Shown here: positions 17,144 through 28,039 of the stretch, piece by piece
Position numbering within the stretch: position 1 is the stretch's first letter
Layout: every line of letters starts with the position of its first letter
From: Bacillus hominis
GTDB taxonomy: Bacteria > Bacillota > Bacilli > Bacillales > Bacillaceae_G
Assembly (NCBI RefSeq): GCF_018332515.1
Contig: NZ_BOQD01000029.1
Location: 1 to 43,863 of the forward strand
DNA: 43,863 nucleotides
Direction of reading: 5' to 3'
Position numbers and translations under genes: made by a program
The notes under the pieces: model-generated
Seen by the model: the letters and a program-made list of their open reading frames with translations, nothing else
Database searches by the model: none
What the model was told of the DNA's origin: nothing

Positions 17144-18757
17144 CTATAGTTTTATTACATGATGTTTTCCGTCCCACGAAAAAGATTGTTCCATTACCCG
17201 GTCAATAAAATCAAGACCGAACCGATTTAAATAATAACACACATTCCACACACGTTCTTGCGGTGCCCCTAATGGACGAAGCGCAAATTGTAAACGGCGG
17301 AATTTATTCAGTTGAACTTCATGTTTCTTCTCAACATTTCTTTTCAACATTCTTTCTAACAGTTCAATTTGCTCATTAATTTTCAGTTCATTTTTCCCAG
17401 CAAACTCATTTAACCCTGGATCTATCTTTTTCACGAATTGTTGTAATGATGTATGAATATCCATTATTTCTTTTTTCGCTTCTATAAATCGCTCGTCTAT
17501 CGGTTCCTCTATTTGATTAGAAAGCCAATTGTCACGCAGATTATCTATATTATTTAGAAATGGATCAATTTCTTGCAAATCTAAATCATATAAATCTGTC
17601 GCTATATCTCGCTCCATATAAGTAATCGTAAGACGCGGAACAACAGGTGGCATTTGGAAACCAGCCGTATGAAACACTTGTTGCAATTCACTCCAATAAG
17701 CTAACTCCCCCGGACCGCCAATAAACGCTAGCGTAGGAAACACATATTCTTGCATAAGAGGGCGCGTTACAACATTATTACTAAAACGTTCTGGACTTCT
17801 TTCCATCTCTTCCATCAATTCTTCATACGAAAATGAATGTACTCCATCTTTCCCAATAAACTTCCCTTGATTCTCTTCAAGCAATACTCGCTCATTATCA
17901 ATTTCCATAAATATATGCACTGCATTTGTCTTCGTTTCAATAATCGGTTTAAATCCTAATCCCTTAATTACTTCCTGTTGATTACGAAGCCCTACTTGAA
18001 TTTCTTTATATTTACTTATAATTTGTTGTAAAAACGGTACTTCTAATTTTCTTAATGCAGGATGATGTGAATCTACAAGAATTAAGCCAGAATTTGCGAA
18101 CATTTTCGTAATAAGGCGAGCAAAGAAATCTACATATGTATGCGATTTACCTAAAGCATCATCAACAAATTGTAATACATCCTTTGTAAAATTCGTTTCC
18201 GGATATGTTTTAAAAATCTCTTCGACCCATTTTCTACAGTCTTCAATAGAAAGCTCAGACTCAGAAGCACTCGCCTTTTTCGGATAACGATCATGAAAAA
18301 TGGTCTTTTTTATTTTTTTATTTTTCGTTACAAATGTATGATTAATTTCATCCATATCATGGTCTTCACCAGCAATCCAAAAGACAGGAACAACCCGAAC
18401 CCCTAAGCTCTCTTCTTTTTCTTTTGCAAGCTGTAAAATTGAAATGATTTTATGCACTGTATAAAGCGGACCAGTTAATAACCCAGCTTGTTGTCCAGCT
18501 ATAACAACATATGTATTTTCATCTTCAAGCGCTTTTATATTTTGAATTGTAACTTCTCCCGCTTGCAATTGTGTATTATATTCTAATAAATGCGTTACTA
18601 AATCTTGACGGAAAAACTCTCTCTCACGCAAATCATGTAAACGCTGTTTAAAAGCATCCTCTGTTAACAGATAATCAAAACATGACTGTATCTCTTTACC
18701 GTTCATATAGTCCGCTACAACACCTTGTAGTGGAACAGAGATTTCTTTTATCTCCAT
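17144..18757 (-). CDS. bshC: Putative cysteine ligase BshC of bacillithiol synthesis
   Basis: Catalyses, by genetic evidence in B. subtilis, the last step of bacillithiol synthesis, adding cysteine to GlcN-malate. The product is 537 residues from the ATG at 18757, which has AAAGGAAG at good spacing; a longer frame from 18826 adds 23 residues with no ribosome site. Visible marks are a nucleotidyl-transferase-like Rossmann core with VIAGQQAGLLTGPLYTVHK and PVFWIAGEDHDMDEINH, and a C-terminal coiled-coil (LKINEQIELLERMLKRNVEK). Its place between panE and the dcw cluster is the usual one in Bacillus (yllA). A terminator follows. Confidence 0.94.
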   Translation of the reverse strand: MEIKEISVPLQGVVADYMNGKEIQSCFDYLLTEDAFKQRLHDLREREFFRQDLVTHLLEYNTQLQAGEVTIQNIKALEDENTYVVIAGQQAGLLTGPLYTVHKIISILQLAKEKEESLGVRVVPVFWIAGEDHDMDEINHTFVTKNKKIKKTIFHDRYPKKASASESELSIEDCRKWVEEIFKTYPETNFTKDVLQFVDDALGKSHTYVDFFARLITKMFANSGLILVDSHHPALRKLEVPFLQQIISKYKEIQVGLRNQQEVIKGLGFKPIIETKTNAVHIFMEIDNERVLLEENQGKFIGKDGVHSFSYEELMEEMERSPERFSNNVVTRPLMQEYVFPTLAFIGGPGELAYWSELQQVFHTAGFQMPPVVPRLTITYMERDIATDLYDLDLQEIDPFLNNIDNLRDNWLSNQIEEPIDERFIEAKKEIMDIHTSLQQFVKKIDPGLNEFAGKNELKINEQIELLERMLKRNVEKKHEVQLNKFRRLQFALRPLGAPQERVWNVCYYLNRFGLDFIDRVMEQSFSWDGKHHVIKL

Positions 18758-18836
18758 ATAATTCTTCCTTTCGTATCCTGTTCTCTCACCAACCCACATT
18801 GTAGTCAATGTTTCACGTAAAAGCAAAGAAAAACAC

Positions 18837-19718
18837 TTATAATTCCATTCCTTTTATTGCATTGAACAAAAATCGAAGTGTCGGAACAGATTGTCGTTGT
18901 TCCTTAGCTTCTTCTAGTACATATCCAACAATCGCATTAACTTCCGTTTGTCTATTCGCTCTTACGTCAGCTAACATAGATGAAGTATTATGCGATGTTT
19001 TTTCACATACTTGGCATACCATTTGCCATACCATTTCCTTATCTTCTTCTTTAACAAGAAATGCAATTTCCTGAAATACTTGCTCCATCATTTGATAAAA
19101 AAACGGGTTTGAAATTAACTCCCCGTTCTCAACCCGCAATAATGCCGTCAACGGATTAATACATACATTGACTACTAATTTATTACGCATAATCCCCTTC
19201 CAATCATCTTCTATCTGAATCGGAAAATAATCAAAAGGAAAACAATTAAATACCTTTTTAAAACAACTAGATTGACCACGCACTACACCAAACTTTGTAA
19301 CACCTATTCCAGTATGACGAACTGTATGTCCATCCTCTTTTTTTGCACCATGCTCCACAATCCCGACTGCTATACGTTCATTTCCTAGTTTTTGCATAAT
19401 GTGAAGATGGGACATTCCATTTTGCAAAAAGATTAATGACGATTCTCCCTGCACAAAAGGTAATATGTCAGTTATATGATATTGCTTTACAGCAATAAAT
19501 GTATAATCTAACTGTTTATCCGGCATACTTTCTATCGGTAAAATAGACGGAAATACTGTTTCACGTTCTCCATTCCTAATACAAGTTACACCCGTTAAGT
19601 TTAATTCTTCTGCTTGCTTAGCGTTTCTTGTAAACAACGTAACATCTTGATTGCTTTTTTGTAAATAAAATGCATATAGGAGACCAATAGCTCCCGGTCC
19701 AACAATTCCAATTTTCAT
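18837..19718 (-). CDS. panE: 2-Dehydropantoate 2-reductase (ylbQ type)
   Basis: NADPH-dependent ketopantoate reductase for pantothenate and CoA synthesis. The 293-residue product starts with the Rossmann loop IGIVGPGAIGLL (residues 3-14) and has IAVKQYH with the expected conserved Lys, QNGMSH, and KLVVNVCINPLTALL with the Lys and Asn typical of the C-terminal ApbA domain. The ATG at 19718 gives the usual MKIGIVG start; a GTG two codons upstream is possible, and neither has a clear ribosome site. The gene is the B. subtilis ylbQ counterpart and lies 79 bases before bshC. Members of this group include paralogues, so activity on ketopantoate is likely, not proven. Confidence 0.88.
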   Translation of the reverse strand: MKIGIVGPGAIGLLYAFYLQKSNQDVTLFTRNAKQAEELNLTGVTCIRNGERETVFPSILPIESMPDKQLDYTFIAVKQYHITDILPFVQGESSLIFLQNGMSHLHIMQKLGNERIAVGIVEHGAKKEDGHTVRHTGIGVTKFGVVRGQSSCFKKVFNCFPFDYFPIQIEDDWKGIMRNKLVVNVCINPLTALLRVENGELISNPFFYQMMEQVFQEIAFLVKEEDKEMVWQMVCQVCEKTSHNTSSMLADVRANRQTEVNAIVGYVLEEAKEQRQSVPTLRFLFNAIKGMEL

Positions 19719-19846
19719 CTTCACACAAAGAACTCATATTAACAAGTGATATAAGTTCCCTTGCCCTTCCCCCTTTACATCTTATTAAATTACAATTACA
19801 TAGTTAAGGATTCAATTATCTTTTACCAAATGCAACCTCTTCTTTC

Positions 19847-19875
19847 ACTATGTATATACTACCTATATACATAGT
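19847..19875. promoter_or_regulatory. Operator-like inverted repeat
   Basis: ACTATGTATATA and TATATACATAGT are exact arms around CTACC. The ATGT/ACAT ends at about this spacing resemble sites of PadR-family repressors, but I see no regulator gene next to it. It lies about 130 bases before panE. Confidence 0.4.
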
Positions 19876-19931
19876 TCTATTCTTAGTTTAGCAAATCCTC
19901 AAAAAAATAATGAAAGAAATATTCTATCTTC

Positions 19932-19960
19932 TTCATAAAAATTAAAAAATGAGTTATAAT
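19932..19960 (+). promoter_or_regulatory. Sigma-A-like promoter of the GNAT gene
   Basis: TTCATA, 17 bases, TATAAT, about 60 bases before the start at 20020. The -10 box is perfect and the -35 box weak. Confidence 0.55.
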
Positions 19961-20019
19961 ATTATTATAAATATTTTAACTTTTCTGCATTCAACAAGAT
20001 AAGAAAAGGATGTGATGTA

Positions 20020-20493
20020 ATGGGATTCCCAAAAGTTGAACGCTTGCTCATCAATTATAAAACATTAGATGAATTTAAAAAATTTAAAGGGTGCGGAGCT
20101 CAAGAACTATCCATGTTGGAAGAATTACAAGCAAACATTATTGAAAATGATAGTGAGTCTCCATTTTACGGTATTTATTATGGAGGATCGCTAATCGCAC
20201 GTATGAGTCTATATATGAAAAGGAACGGTGGAGAACCATTTGAAATTACTGGTACTTACCTAGAACTTTATAAACTTGAAGTGTTGCCGACTTTTCAAAA
20301 ACAAGGATTCGGACAAATGCTTGTTAATTATGCGAAACAACTACAATTCCCAATTAAAACGATAGCACGTATCCAGTCAGCTGGTTTTTGGGATAAATTA
20401 AGTTTCCAGCCAGTATCAGTAACTAATGGCGATTTTTATATTTGGCACCCAGAAACAAATTTGAATGCGATTACAAACGAAGAATCTGCATAA
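20020..20493 (+). CDS. ylbP: GNAT-family N-acetyltransferase, YlbP type
   Basis: Predicted acetyl-CoA-dependent acetyltransferase of unknown substrate. The 157-residue product has the GNAT core: LELYKLEVLPTFQKQGFGQM with the acetyl-CoA loop Q93-x-x-G-x-G98, followed by the helix of motif A and a short C-terminal strand ending in YIWHPE. Its length, its start MGFPKVERL and its place between gerR and panE fit B. subtilis ylbP. It is read against its neighbours, from its own promoter, and ends at a two-way terminator shared with gerR. The ATG has AAAGGATGTG upstream. Confidence 0.85.
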   Translation: MGFPKVERLLINYKTLDEFKKFKGCGAQELSMLEELQANIIENDSESPFYGIYYGGSLIARMSLYMKRNGGEPFEITGTYLELYKLEVLPTFQKQGFGQMLVNYAKQLQFPIKTIARIQSAGFWDKLSFQPVSVTNGDFYIWHPETNLNAITNEESA

Positions 20494-20500
20494 AAAATAA

Positions 20501-20529
20501 AAAAAACAGCTGTTACGCAGCTGTTTTTT
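20501..20529. terminator. Two-way terminator between ylbP and gerR
   Basis: A perfect 12-bp stem (AAAAAACAGCTG with CAGCTGTTTTTT) around TTACG, with A and T runs on both sides, serves both convergent genes. Confidence 0.92.
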
Positions 20530-21034
20530 ATTTCTTTATTTTCTCTAATTCTCCATTCGAACGAGTACCATTTCTTTCTGCTACCATTACACTTCTTTTT
20601 TGATCGATATAATCAAGTAATGTTCTATATTCTTCCTCATATACTGATAATCGCTCCAAAAGACATTCTTTCTCTGTTTGTAACGATTCAATTTGTTGTT
20701 GCAACACCATTAAAGAGCTTTCATCTTTATAATTTCGCAAGAATTCAATAACATCATTCAACGTAATAGTTTTTGGCTCTAATACCTTTGTCTCTTTCAC
20801 TTCATAATTTTCTACCTTACGAAGTTGCTTTGCTTCTTCAATACGTTCTTTATACTGCTTTCTAACGTAAGAATTCCACCTAAATCCACAAGCTGCAGGT
20901 GTACGAGACAAATGCCTCCCCACTTCTTTAAAAGCGGAAAGTTGCGTTCCACCTTCACGAATATGCCGGAGTACTACTTCTGCCAGAAGCAAATCTTCAT
21001 CATCAGTCCAAGCATCTTGTCTTGTTGTCGCCAT
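20528..21034 (-). CDS. gerR: RsfA-family sporulation regulator GerR
   Basis: DNA-binding regulator of the RsfA family. In B. subtilis the counterpart GerR (YlbO) is a mother-cell factor under sigma-E that tunes sigma-E target genes. The 168-residue product begins with a Myb/SANT-like domain ([20 protein letters not shown], then [18 protein letters not shown]) within the first 60 residues, followed by a charged linker and a predicted coiled coil (about residues 100-145). The ATG at 21034 has AGGGAGG 9 bases upstream; a longer frame from 21070 is unlikely. It follows rpmF after a strong terminator, so it needs its own promoter. The name rests on family, length and place; it may differ in targets. 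Confidence 0.85.
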   Translation of the reverse strand: MATTRQDAWTDDEDLLLAEVVLRHIREGGTQLSAFKEVGRHLSRTPAACGFRWNSYVRKQYKERIEEAKQLRKVENYEVKETKVLEPKTITLNDVIEFLRNYKDESSLMVLQQQIESLQTEKECLLERLSVYEEEYRTLLDYIDQKRSVMVAERNGTRSNGELEKIKK

Positions 21035-21124
21035 CTCTCTAGTCCTCCCTATGCATTTTTTATTAAGCATATGCAGTTACTAGAAAAGATAGAATACAAC
21101 AAATAAAGAATAAGGCAAAAAAAA

Positions 21125-21160
21125 AAAATAAACGTAGAAGATATCTTCTACGTTTATTTT
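21125..21160. terminator. Perfect palindromic terminator after rpmF
   Basis: Two exact 18-base inverted arms centred between 21142 and 21143 include ACGTAGAAG and CTTCTACGT and end in A and T runs on both strands. It lies 7 bases beyond the rpmF stop. A symmetric stem of this kind stops transcripts on either strand. Confidence 0.9.
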
Positions 21161-21166
21161 TCGCAA

Positions 21167-21340
21167 TTACTTGCTGATTACTTCTTTACCTTTGTAAGTA
21201 CCGCATGCTTTACATACACGGTGAGCTAATTTCGCTTCACCACAGCTTGGGCACTCTACCATACCAGGTACTGATAATTTGAAATGCGTACGACGCTTTC
21301 TTTTTACTGTTTTAGAAGTTCTTCTAAAAGGTACAGCCAT
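21167..21340 (-). CDS. rpmF: 50S ribosomal protein L32
   Basis: Small protein of the large ribosomal subunit. The 57-residue product starts [17 protein letters not shown], is highly basic, and has four cysteines at 30, 33, 43 and 46 (CPSCG and CKACG) that form the zinc ribbon, so this is the zinc-binding form. A near-perfect AAGGAGGTG precedes the ATG at 21340; a longer frame upstream overlaps ylbN in another frame and is not the gene. It follows ylbN closely, the pairing seen across most bacteria, where DUF177 and L32 are co-transcribed. Confidence 0.98.
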
Positions 21341-21401
21341 TCTTCCCACCTCCTTAAAAGAAATAGTTATTTTCATATGAAGGCCTAAACCAGTCTTCCG
21401 A

Positions 21402-21905
21402 TTATTTGTCAAAAAACTTTGCAAGTCCTGCCAATCTTGGATCAACAGGCTTTTCTTTGTTTTCTTCCGAAATCACTTGCCAGTCTTGACCTTGCATCGG
21501 TGCTCCACCAGAAACATCATCACTGAAAATTTGCATTGGAATCTCCAAAAGTATATTTTCCTTGATTACGGGCAGTAAGTCAAGTACTTCTCCTTCTAAA
21601 CAATGAAATTCAGCTTCTGTTTCAAATTCTTCTTCTTCTGAAGTTTGGAACACCTCAGTTGTTTTAATGTCAAATGGTAATGTCACATCTACTAAAGAGC
21701 GAGAACATGGTAAAACCATGCTTCCAGTTATATGTAGATGAAACGTAAACTTACCGGAGCCAAAATCAACTCTTCCTGTTACATGAACAGGATTAATTTC
21801 ACGAATATCTTTCTCGACCTCTTTTAGCTCACTTACATCTACCATTTCATTTAATGTCAATCCTTTATTTCTCAATTTATTCAATTGATGGATGGACCAT
21901 TTCAT
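21402..21905 (-). CDS. ylbN: DUF177 protein YlbN (YceD family)
   Basis: YceD/DUF177 family protein of 167 residues; plant and bacterial relatives are tied to 23S rRNA accumulation, so a role in 50S subunit assembly is likely. The sequence shows the family layout: a beta-rich N-terminal half ([20 protein letters not shown]), the CSR motif in [14 protein letters not shown], a Glu-rich acidic stretch ([11 protein letters not shown]), and the C-terminal [13 protein letters not shown] that closes almost every member. It is transcribed with rpmF, which starts 61 bases after it. Confidence 0.93.
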
Positions 21906-22058
21906 ATCATATCACCTCAAGGCAACAAACAAAATTATAGCTAGCCATTTTATATTTGTCAATGTTTTTTCTTTACACTATAATGAAGTCATCATAGGAA
22001 ATAATATATAGATTATCACGTTTTCCAAAAAGATGCTACATCGAAAGGAGAGATTACC

Positions 22059-23300
22059 ATAAAATCCAGTGGTATTGTTGTTGAATATAACCCTTTTCAT
22101 AACGGTCATGCTTATCATGTGCAACAAACAAAAAAGTTAACACAGTCTGATATTATTATCGCCGTTATGAGTGGTCCTTTTTTGCAGCGTGGTGAGCCCG
22201 CACTCATCTCCAAATGGTATCGTACTAAAATGGCCTTAACAAACGGCGTAGACCTTGTTATAGAGCTTCCTTATGCATTCGCAACACAAAAGGCCGAAAC
22301 TTTCGCAAATGGCGCAATTTCGATTTTAAACGCCCTTGGTGTTTCTGAAATTTGTTTCGGTAGTGAAGATGGACAAACTGAAAATTTCTACAATACCATC
22401 GCTATACAAAAAAATGAAGAAGAGACTTTTAATCGTCTTGTGAAACAATTTATGAATGCAGGTAATAGTTATGCAAAAGCTACATCTGAAGCCTTTCTAC
22501 ACATCTTACCAGCCGAAAAAAACGTAGATATGTCACAACCAAATAACATTTTAGGCTTACAGTACATTAAGGCAATTCTCTTACAAAATAGTTCCATGCA
22601 AGCACAAACTATAAAAAGATTCGCCTCTCATTATCATGATGAAACATTTCACGATCAACATATTGCAAGTGCAACAAGTATTCGCAAACAGCTATTTAAT
22701 GAAAACGGTTCCTCTACAACTATTGAGCCTTTCATCCCGAAAATGACTGCTTCTCTTTTAGAAAACTACAAACAAAACTACGGGACGTTACATAACTGGG
22801 AAAAATACTTTTCATTTTTCAAATACAAACTTATGACGATGTCTTCAGAGGACTTACAACATATATATGAAATGGAAGAAGGTTTAGAGCATCGTATTTT
22901 ATCAAAAATACAAAACAGTTCATCTTTCTATTCATTCATGGAAGCATTAAAAACAAAACGTTATACATGGACTAGATTACAAAGAGCTTGTACACATATT
23001 TTAACAAATACAACGAAGGAAGAAATATATAAAGCAAATATAGAGCAACACGCGCCGTATATCCGTCTTCTCGGAATGTCACAAAAGGGACAAACTTATC
23101 TTTCTAAAAACAAGAAAAAAATAGAACTCCCAATCCTTACTCATACGAAAACATTCGAACATCCAACTTTAGACATAGAGCGAAAATCAAATGCTGTATA
23201 TTTCTCCATAATGCAAGAACCTTTGCGGACACAACTGCTAAAACAAGACGCAACGCATCATCCAATTCGTTATGATGAAACAACTAAAAAATTCCTATAA
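22059..23300 (+). CDS. tmcAL: tRNA(Met) cytidine acetate ligase TmcAL
   Basis: ATP-dependent ligase that acetylates C34 of elongator tRNA(Met) from acetate (formerly YlbM). The nucleotidyltransferase motif HNGH must be in the protein, but the first ATG (22119) lies after it. The frame is open upstream to 22005 with no ATG, GTG or TTG. AAAGGAG at 22044-22050 points 8 bases downstream to an ATA at 22059, giving [17 protein letters not shown], which lines up with the start of B. subtilis TmcAL. I therefore annotate 413 residues from AUA; AUU at 22053 is only 2 bases from the ribosome site. Other family stretches are [12 protein letters not shown] and SATSIRKQL. It is divergent from ylbN. Confidence 0.9.
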   Translation: MKSSGIVVEYNPFHNGHAYHVQQTKKLTQSDIIIAVMSGPFLQRGEPALISKWYRTKMALTNGVDLVIELPYAFATQKAETFANGAISILNALGVSEICFGSEDGQTENFYNTIAIQKNEEETFNRLVKQFMNAGNSYAKATSEAFLHILPAEKNVDMSQPNNILGLQYIKAILLQNSSMQAQTIKRFASHYHDETFHDQHIASATSIRKQLFNENGSSTTIEPFIPKMTASLLENYKQNYGTLHNWEKYFSFFKYKLMTMSSEDLQHIYEMEEGLEHRILSKIQNSSSFYSFMEALKTKRYTWTRLQRACTHILTNTTKEEIYKANIEQHAPYIRLLGMSQKGQTYLSKNKKKIELPILTHTKTFEHPTLDIERKSNAVYFSIMQEPLRTQLLKQDATHHPIRYDETTKKFL

Positions 23301-23303
23301 AAA

Positions 23304-23328
23304 AAACCTCTCTTTTTCAGAGAGGTTT
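23304..23328. terminator. Two-way terminator between tmcAL and ylbL
   Basis: AAACCTCTCT pairs with AGAGAGGTTT around TTTTC, with an A run on the left and T-rich sequence on the right. It touches the ylbL stop codon. Confidence 0.88.
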
Positions 23329-24352
23329 ACTTTGTTTTACCCATTTTTTCCAAATACGTTAATGCATCATCCAGTGTGTCCACCGGTACAATTTTCATCT
23401 TTGTTTTAATATCTTTCGCAGCTTCAAGAGCATCTTTATAATTCGATTTCTCTACACCTTTTTCATTTGGCGCAAAAAACACTTCAGCTCCTGCATCACT
23501 AGCAGCTACTACTTTTTGCTGAATACCACCAATTGGACCAATTTCTCCTTTATCATTGATTGTACCTGTTCCAGCTATTTCATGTCCGTTTGTTAAATCT
23601 TCTTCAACGAGCTGATTATAAATTTCTAGTGTAAACATTAACCCTGCTGATGGCCCTCCTATTTCATGGGAATCAATTTTCACTTTCGGATCTACTACTA
23701 ACTCTCTTTCCGTAACGATAGAGACCCCTATACCGACGCGTCCATTCCCATTAGGGATTGTCTTTACATTTAAATTTTCTTTAAACTGTTTTCCGCCCCG
23801 CTTATATTCAATATTTACTGCATCCCCTTCTTTTTTCCCTGTCATATACTCAATAAATTGTTCCGTCTTGTCGAATGTTTTTCCATCGACAGCTACTATA
23901 ACATCTCCAAGCTTAAGCTTTCCTTCTGACGGCATGCCCTTTGCTACACCAGCCACTAGTACACCTTTATTTTCAAAAGAAACAGAGCGATTTGCACGTT
24001 TATATGCATTATAAATTGCAGCGTTTTGTGAATCTTTCATTGCATAATTTTGGCGAAATTGATATTCTTCATCACTCTCACCTTTTTGCAATATTTCTTC
24101 CGCCTTCGAAACGTGTGTATATTTATTAAATTGTGCGGCTATTAAGTTCACCACATTTGCAGGCCCCATTGAGACAGTGACAAGCATGAAATCACCAGAC
24201 TCTTTCGTTCCACCGTCAACTTGCACGTACGGCGCTAATTTCGCCGCCATACCTGGTTTTGTCACATAATACGGCAAACGCACATAAACAAGTAGCATCG
24301 CCAATATAACCCCTATTAAAATTGCATATATAAACCGAAAACGCTTAAACAT
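23327..24352 (-). CDS. ylbL: PDZ and Lon-like membrane protease YlbL (DdcP)
   Basis: Membrane-anchored serine protease. In B. subtilis YlbL (DdcP) with CtpA degrades the division inhibitor YneA to end the DNA-damage checkpoint. The 341-residue product has a membrane anchor at residues 7-25, a PDZ domain (about 120-200, with KLGDVIVAVDGKTF), and an S16 Lon-type domain with Ser235 in GGPSAGLMF and Lys280 in GGIQQKVVAASDAGA, the expected Ser-Lys dyad. The ATG at 24352 has AAGGAG at good spacing and overlaps the end of ylbK by 8 bases, so translation is probably coupled. Confidence 0.93.
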   Translation of the reverse strand: MFKRFRFIYAILIGVILAMLLVYVRLPYYVTKPGMAAKLAPYVQVDGGTKESGDFMLVTVSMGPANVVNLIAAQFNKYTHVSKAEEILQKGESDEEYQFRQNYAMKDSQNAAIYNAYKRANRSVSFENKGVLVAGVAKGMPSEGKLKLGDVIVAVDGKTFDKTEQFIEYMTGKKEGDAVNIEYKRGGKQFKENLNVKTIPNGNGRVGIGVSIVTERELVVDPKVKIDSHEIGGPSAGLMFTLEIYNQLVEEDLTNGHEIAGTGTINDKGEIGPIGGIQQKVVAASDAGAEVFFAPNEKGVEKSNYKDALEAAKDIKTKMKIVPVDTLDDALTYLEKMGKTK

Positions 24353-25136
24353 TATGTTTCTCCTTCCACTGCTCAATTAGTAAATAAATGTTTGAAATGT
24401 GTTTTTCTGCTTCCACTTCTCCGACCCGAATGATGTCTTCAATATGTGTAAAAGCACGCGAACTAAATTGTTCTACGGCTGGCCGCATCATTAAATCTGA
24501 TGCTATTTGCCGATTCATCACAAGTTCATGTTGCATGATTTCAATACTTTGCATAATCACATCATAAATCGATGTAACCTCTCCATTCACCTTAATTGGA
24601 GATACATCAACAGCAATAACAATATCAGCCCCTAAATCTTTTACAACCGATACGGGAATACGGTCAATTACCCCTCCATCCACTAATAAGCGGCCATCTA
24701 TTTTCTCTGGAACAAACACCCCTGGCACAGATATACTAGCTCGAACCGCCTCCGCAATCGGACCGCTTGTAAAAACAACTTTTTCCCCCTTCAAAATGTC
24801 AGTAGCCACAACAGCCGTCGGGATATCTAACTCTTCTAAATTTTTATTATATGTAAACATTTTAATCATATCTTTAATACGTTTTCCAGTAATAAATCCC
24901 ATTTTAGGAACTGTAAAATCCAAATAATATTTCCTTTTAAAAACAGCTGCCAATTTATACAGTCTTTCAACATTACAACTCGCTGCATAAAATGTACCAA
25001 TTAATGCTCCTATACTACTACCTGCTATCATATGGATAGGGATACCAGCTTCCCTTAACACTTTTATTACCCCTATGTGAGCAAAACCTTTTGCACCTCC
25101 GGATCCAAGCGCTAAACCGATTTTTGGTTCCTTCAT
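24345..25136 (-). CDS. ylbK: Patatin-like phospholipase YlbK
   Basis: Predicted cytoplasmic serine hydrolase of the patatin/RssA type, substrate unknown. The 263-residue product has the oxyanion loop GSGGAKG (residues 11-17), the nucleophile Ser41 in GSSIG, and the dyad Asp153 in DGG. No signal peptide is seen. I chose the ATG at 25136, spaced from AAGGGTG; a GTG three codons upstream falls inside that site. It is coupled to ylbL and divergent from ylbJ. Confidence 0.92.
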   Translation of the reverse strand: MKEPKIGLALGSGGAKGFAHIGVIKVLREAGIPIHMIAGSSIGALIGTFYAASCNVERLYKLAAVFKRKYYLDFTVPKMGFITGKRIKDMIKMFTYNKNLEELDIPTAVVATDILKGEKVVFTSGPIAEAVRASISVPGVFVPEKIDGRLLVDGGVIDRIPVSVVKDLGADIVIAVDVSPIKVNGEVTSIYDVIMQSIEIMQHELVMNRQIASDLMMRPAVEQFSSRAFTHIEDIIRVGEVEAEKHISNIYLLIEQWKEKHNV

Positions 25137-25248
25137 TTTTCTCACCCTTTAATTTTTTTCATTCCTTTTTCATACTTATGGTCTAAATTCACCACATATC
25201 CACGTATACTGAAATGAACGTTTTTGGGACAAAGGGGGATTTTCTTAC

Positions 25249-27524
<2,276 letters not shown>

Positions 27525-27583
27525 CTGTTGTCACTACCTTTATTTCAATCTATCGAGCGATTACAGTAACTCCATCTCAAGTC

Positions 27584-27698
27584 GGTAACCGCTACCAAAC
27601 CATACAATTCTTCACTAATTCGTTACTTAACCTATAGAGAACTTTAGTTAAAATAACCGTTCGCTATTTCTCGCATATTCATCTCACTATTTGCGAAC
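27584..27698 (-). ncRNA. Candidate ylbH leader RNA
   Basis: Rfam describes a ylbH leader upstream of this gene in low-GC Gram-positives. On the minus strand here I see GTTCGC and GCGAAC arms (27659-27698) and a GGTA/TACC stem (27584-27596). I did not match the covariance model; the call rests on place and on these stems. Confidence 0.4.
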
Positions 27699-27835
27699 AA
27701 AAACCCTTTATGTACATCAGTTCCACTTTACCTTTTTTATCCTATCATAAAATAAAAAAAAGAAAAATAAAAAGCCTAACATAAATTTTAATTTCATTAT
27801 GTATATCTTCATTTAGATTGGACATAAATAAATAT

Positions 27836-27978
27836 AACAACATCACATTCGATGTTGTTGCCAACCGCGGAGAAGACTTACGTTTCCCCATAAGTTCTTC
27901 CTCCGGTTTCTCCTCTCCCTTTGCCTTCTTACTAGTACATACTAGTATTAGAAGGGCCCTGCTTTGCAGGGTTTTTTT
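27836..27978 (+). ncRNA. Structured leader or small RNA with intrinsic terminator
   Basis: Four stems in series: AACAACATC/GATGTTGTT (27836-27859); a long bulged stem whose arms start CCGCGGAGAAGACTTA and end TAAGTTCTTCCTCCGG (27863-27908); ACTAGT/ACTAGT extended by CCTTCT/AGAAGG (27924-27955); and CCCTGC/GCAGGG followed by seven T (27957-27978). It ends 62 bases before the start at 28040, so it may attenuate that gene or be an independent small RNA. Confidence 0.5.
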
Positions 27979-28039
27979 ATTTGTCTACTTTTCATTTAAA
28001 AAGTGAGGTGGTACAGTAAAAGAAAGAGGAGGAAAAAAT

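Larger units (their letters stand above)
19719..20019. other. Divergent gap between panE and the GNAT gene
   Basis: This 301-base AT-rich gap holds no gene. It carries a 12-base inverted repeat (19847-19875) and a sigma-A-like promoter for the plus-strand gene. Confidence 0.7.
27525..28039. other. Gap with leader RNAs on both strands
   Basis: This 515-base gap between rsmD (minus) and the small gene at 28040 (plus) holds no convincing coding frame. The left part has inverted repeats on the rsmD leader; the right part has four stacked plus-strand hairpins ending in a terminator. The AT-rich stretch at 27740-27830 probably carries promoters for both. Confidence 0.6.

Noticed and set aside
27818-28006. 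Plus-strand frame of 62 codons before the gene at 28040
   Set aside because: It begins at a poor start, covers the hairpin series and the terminator, and reads as low-complexity Ser/Phe; the RNA reading explains the sequence better.
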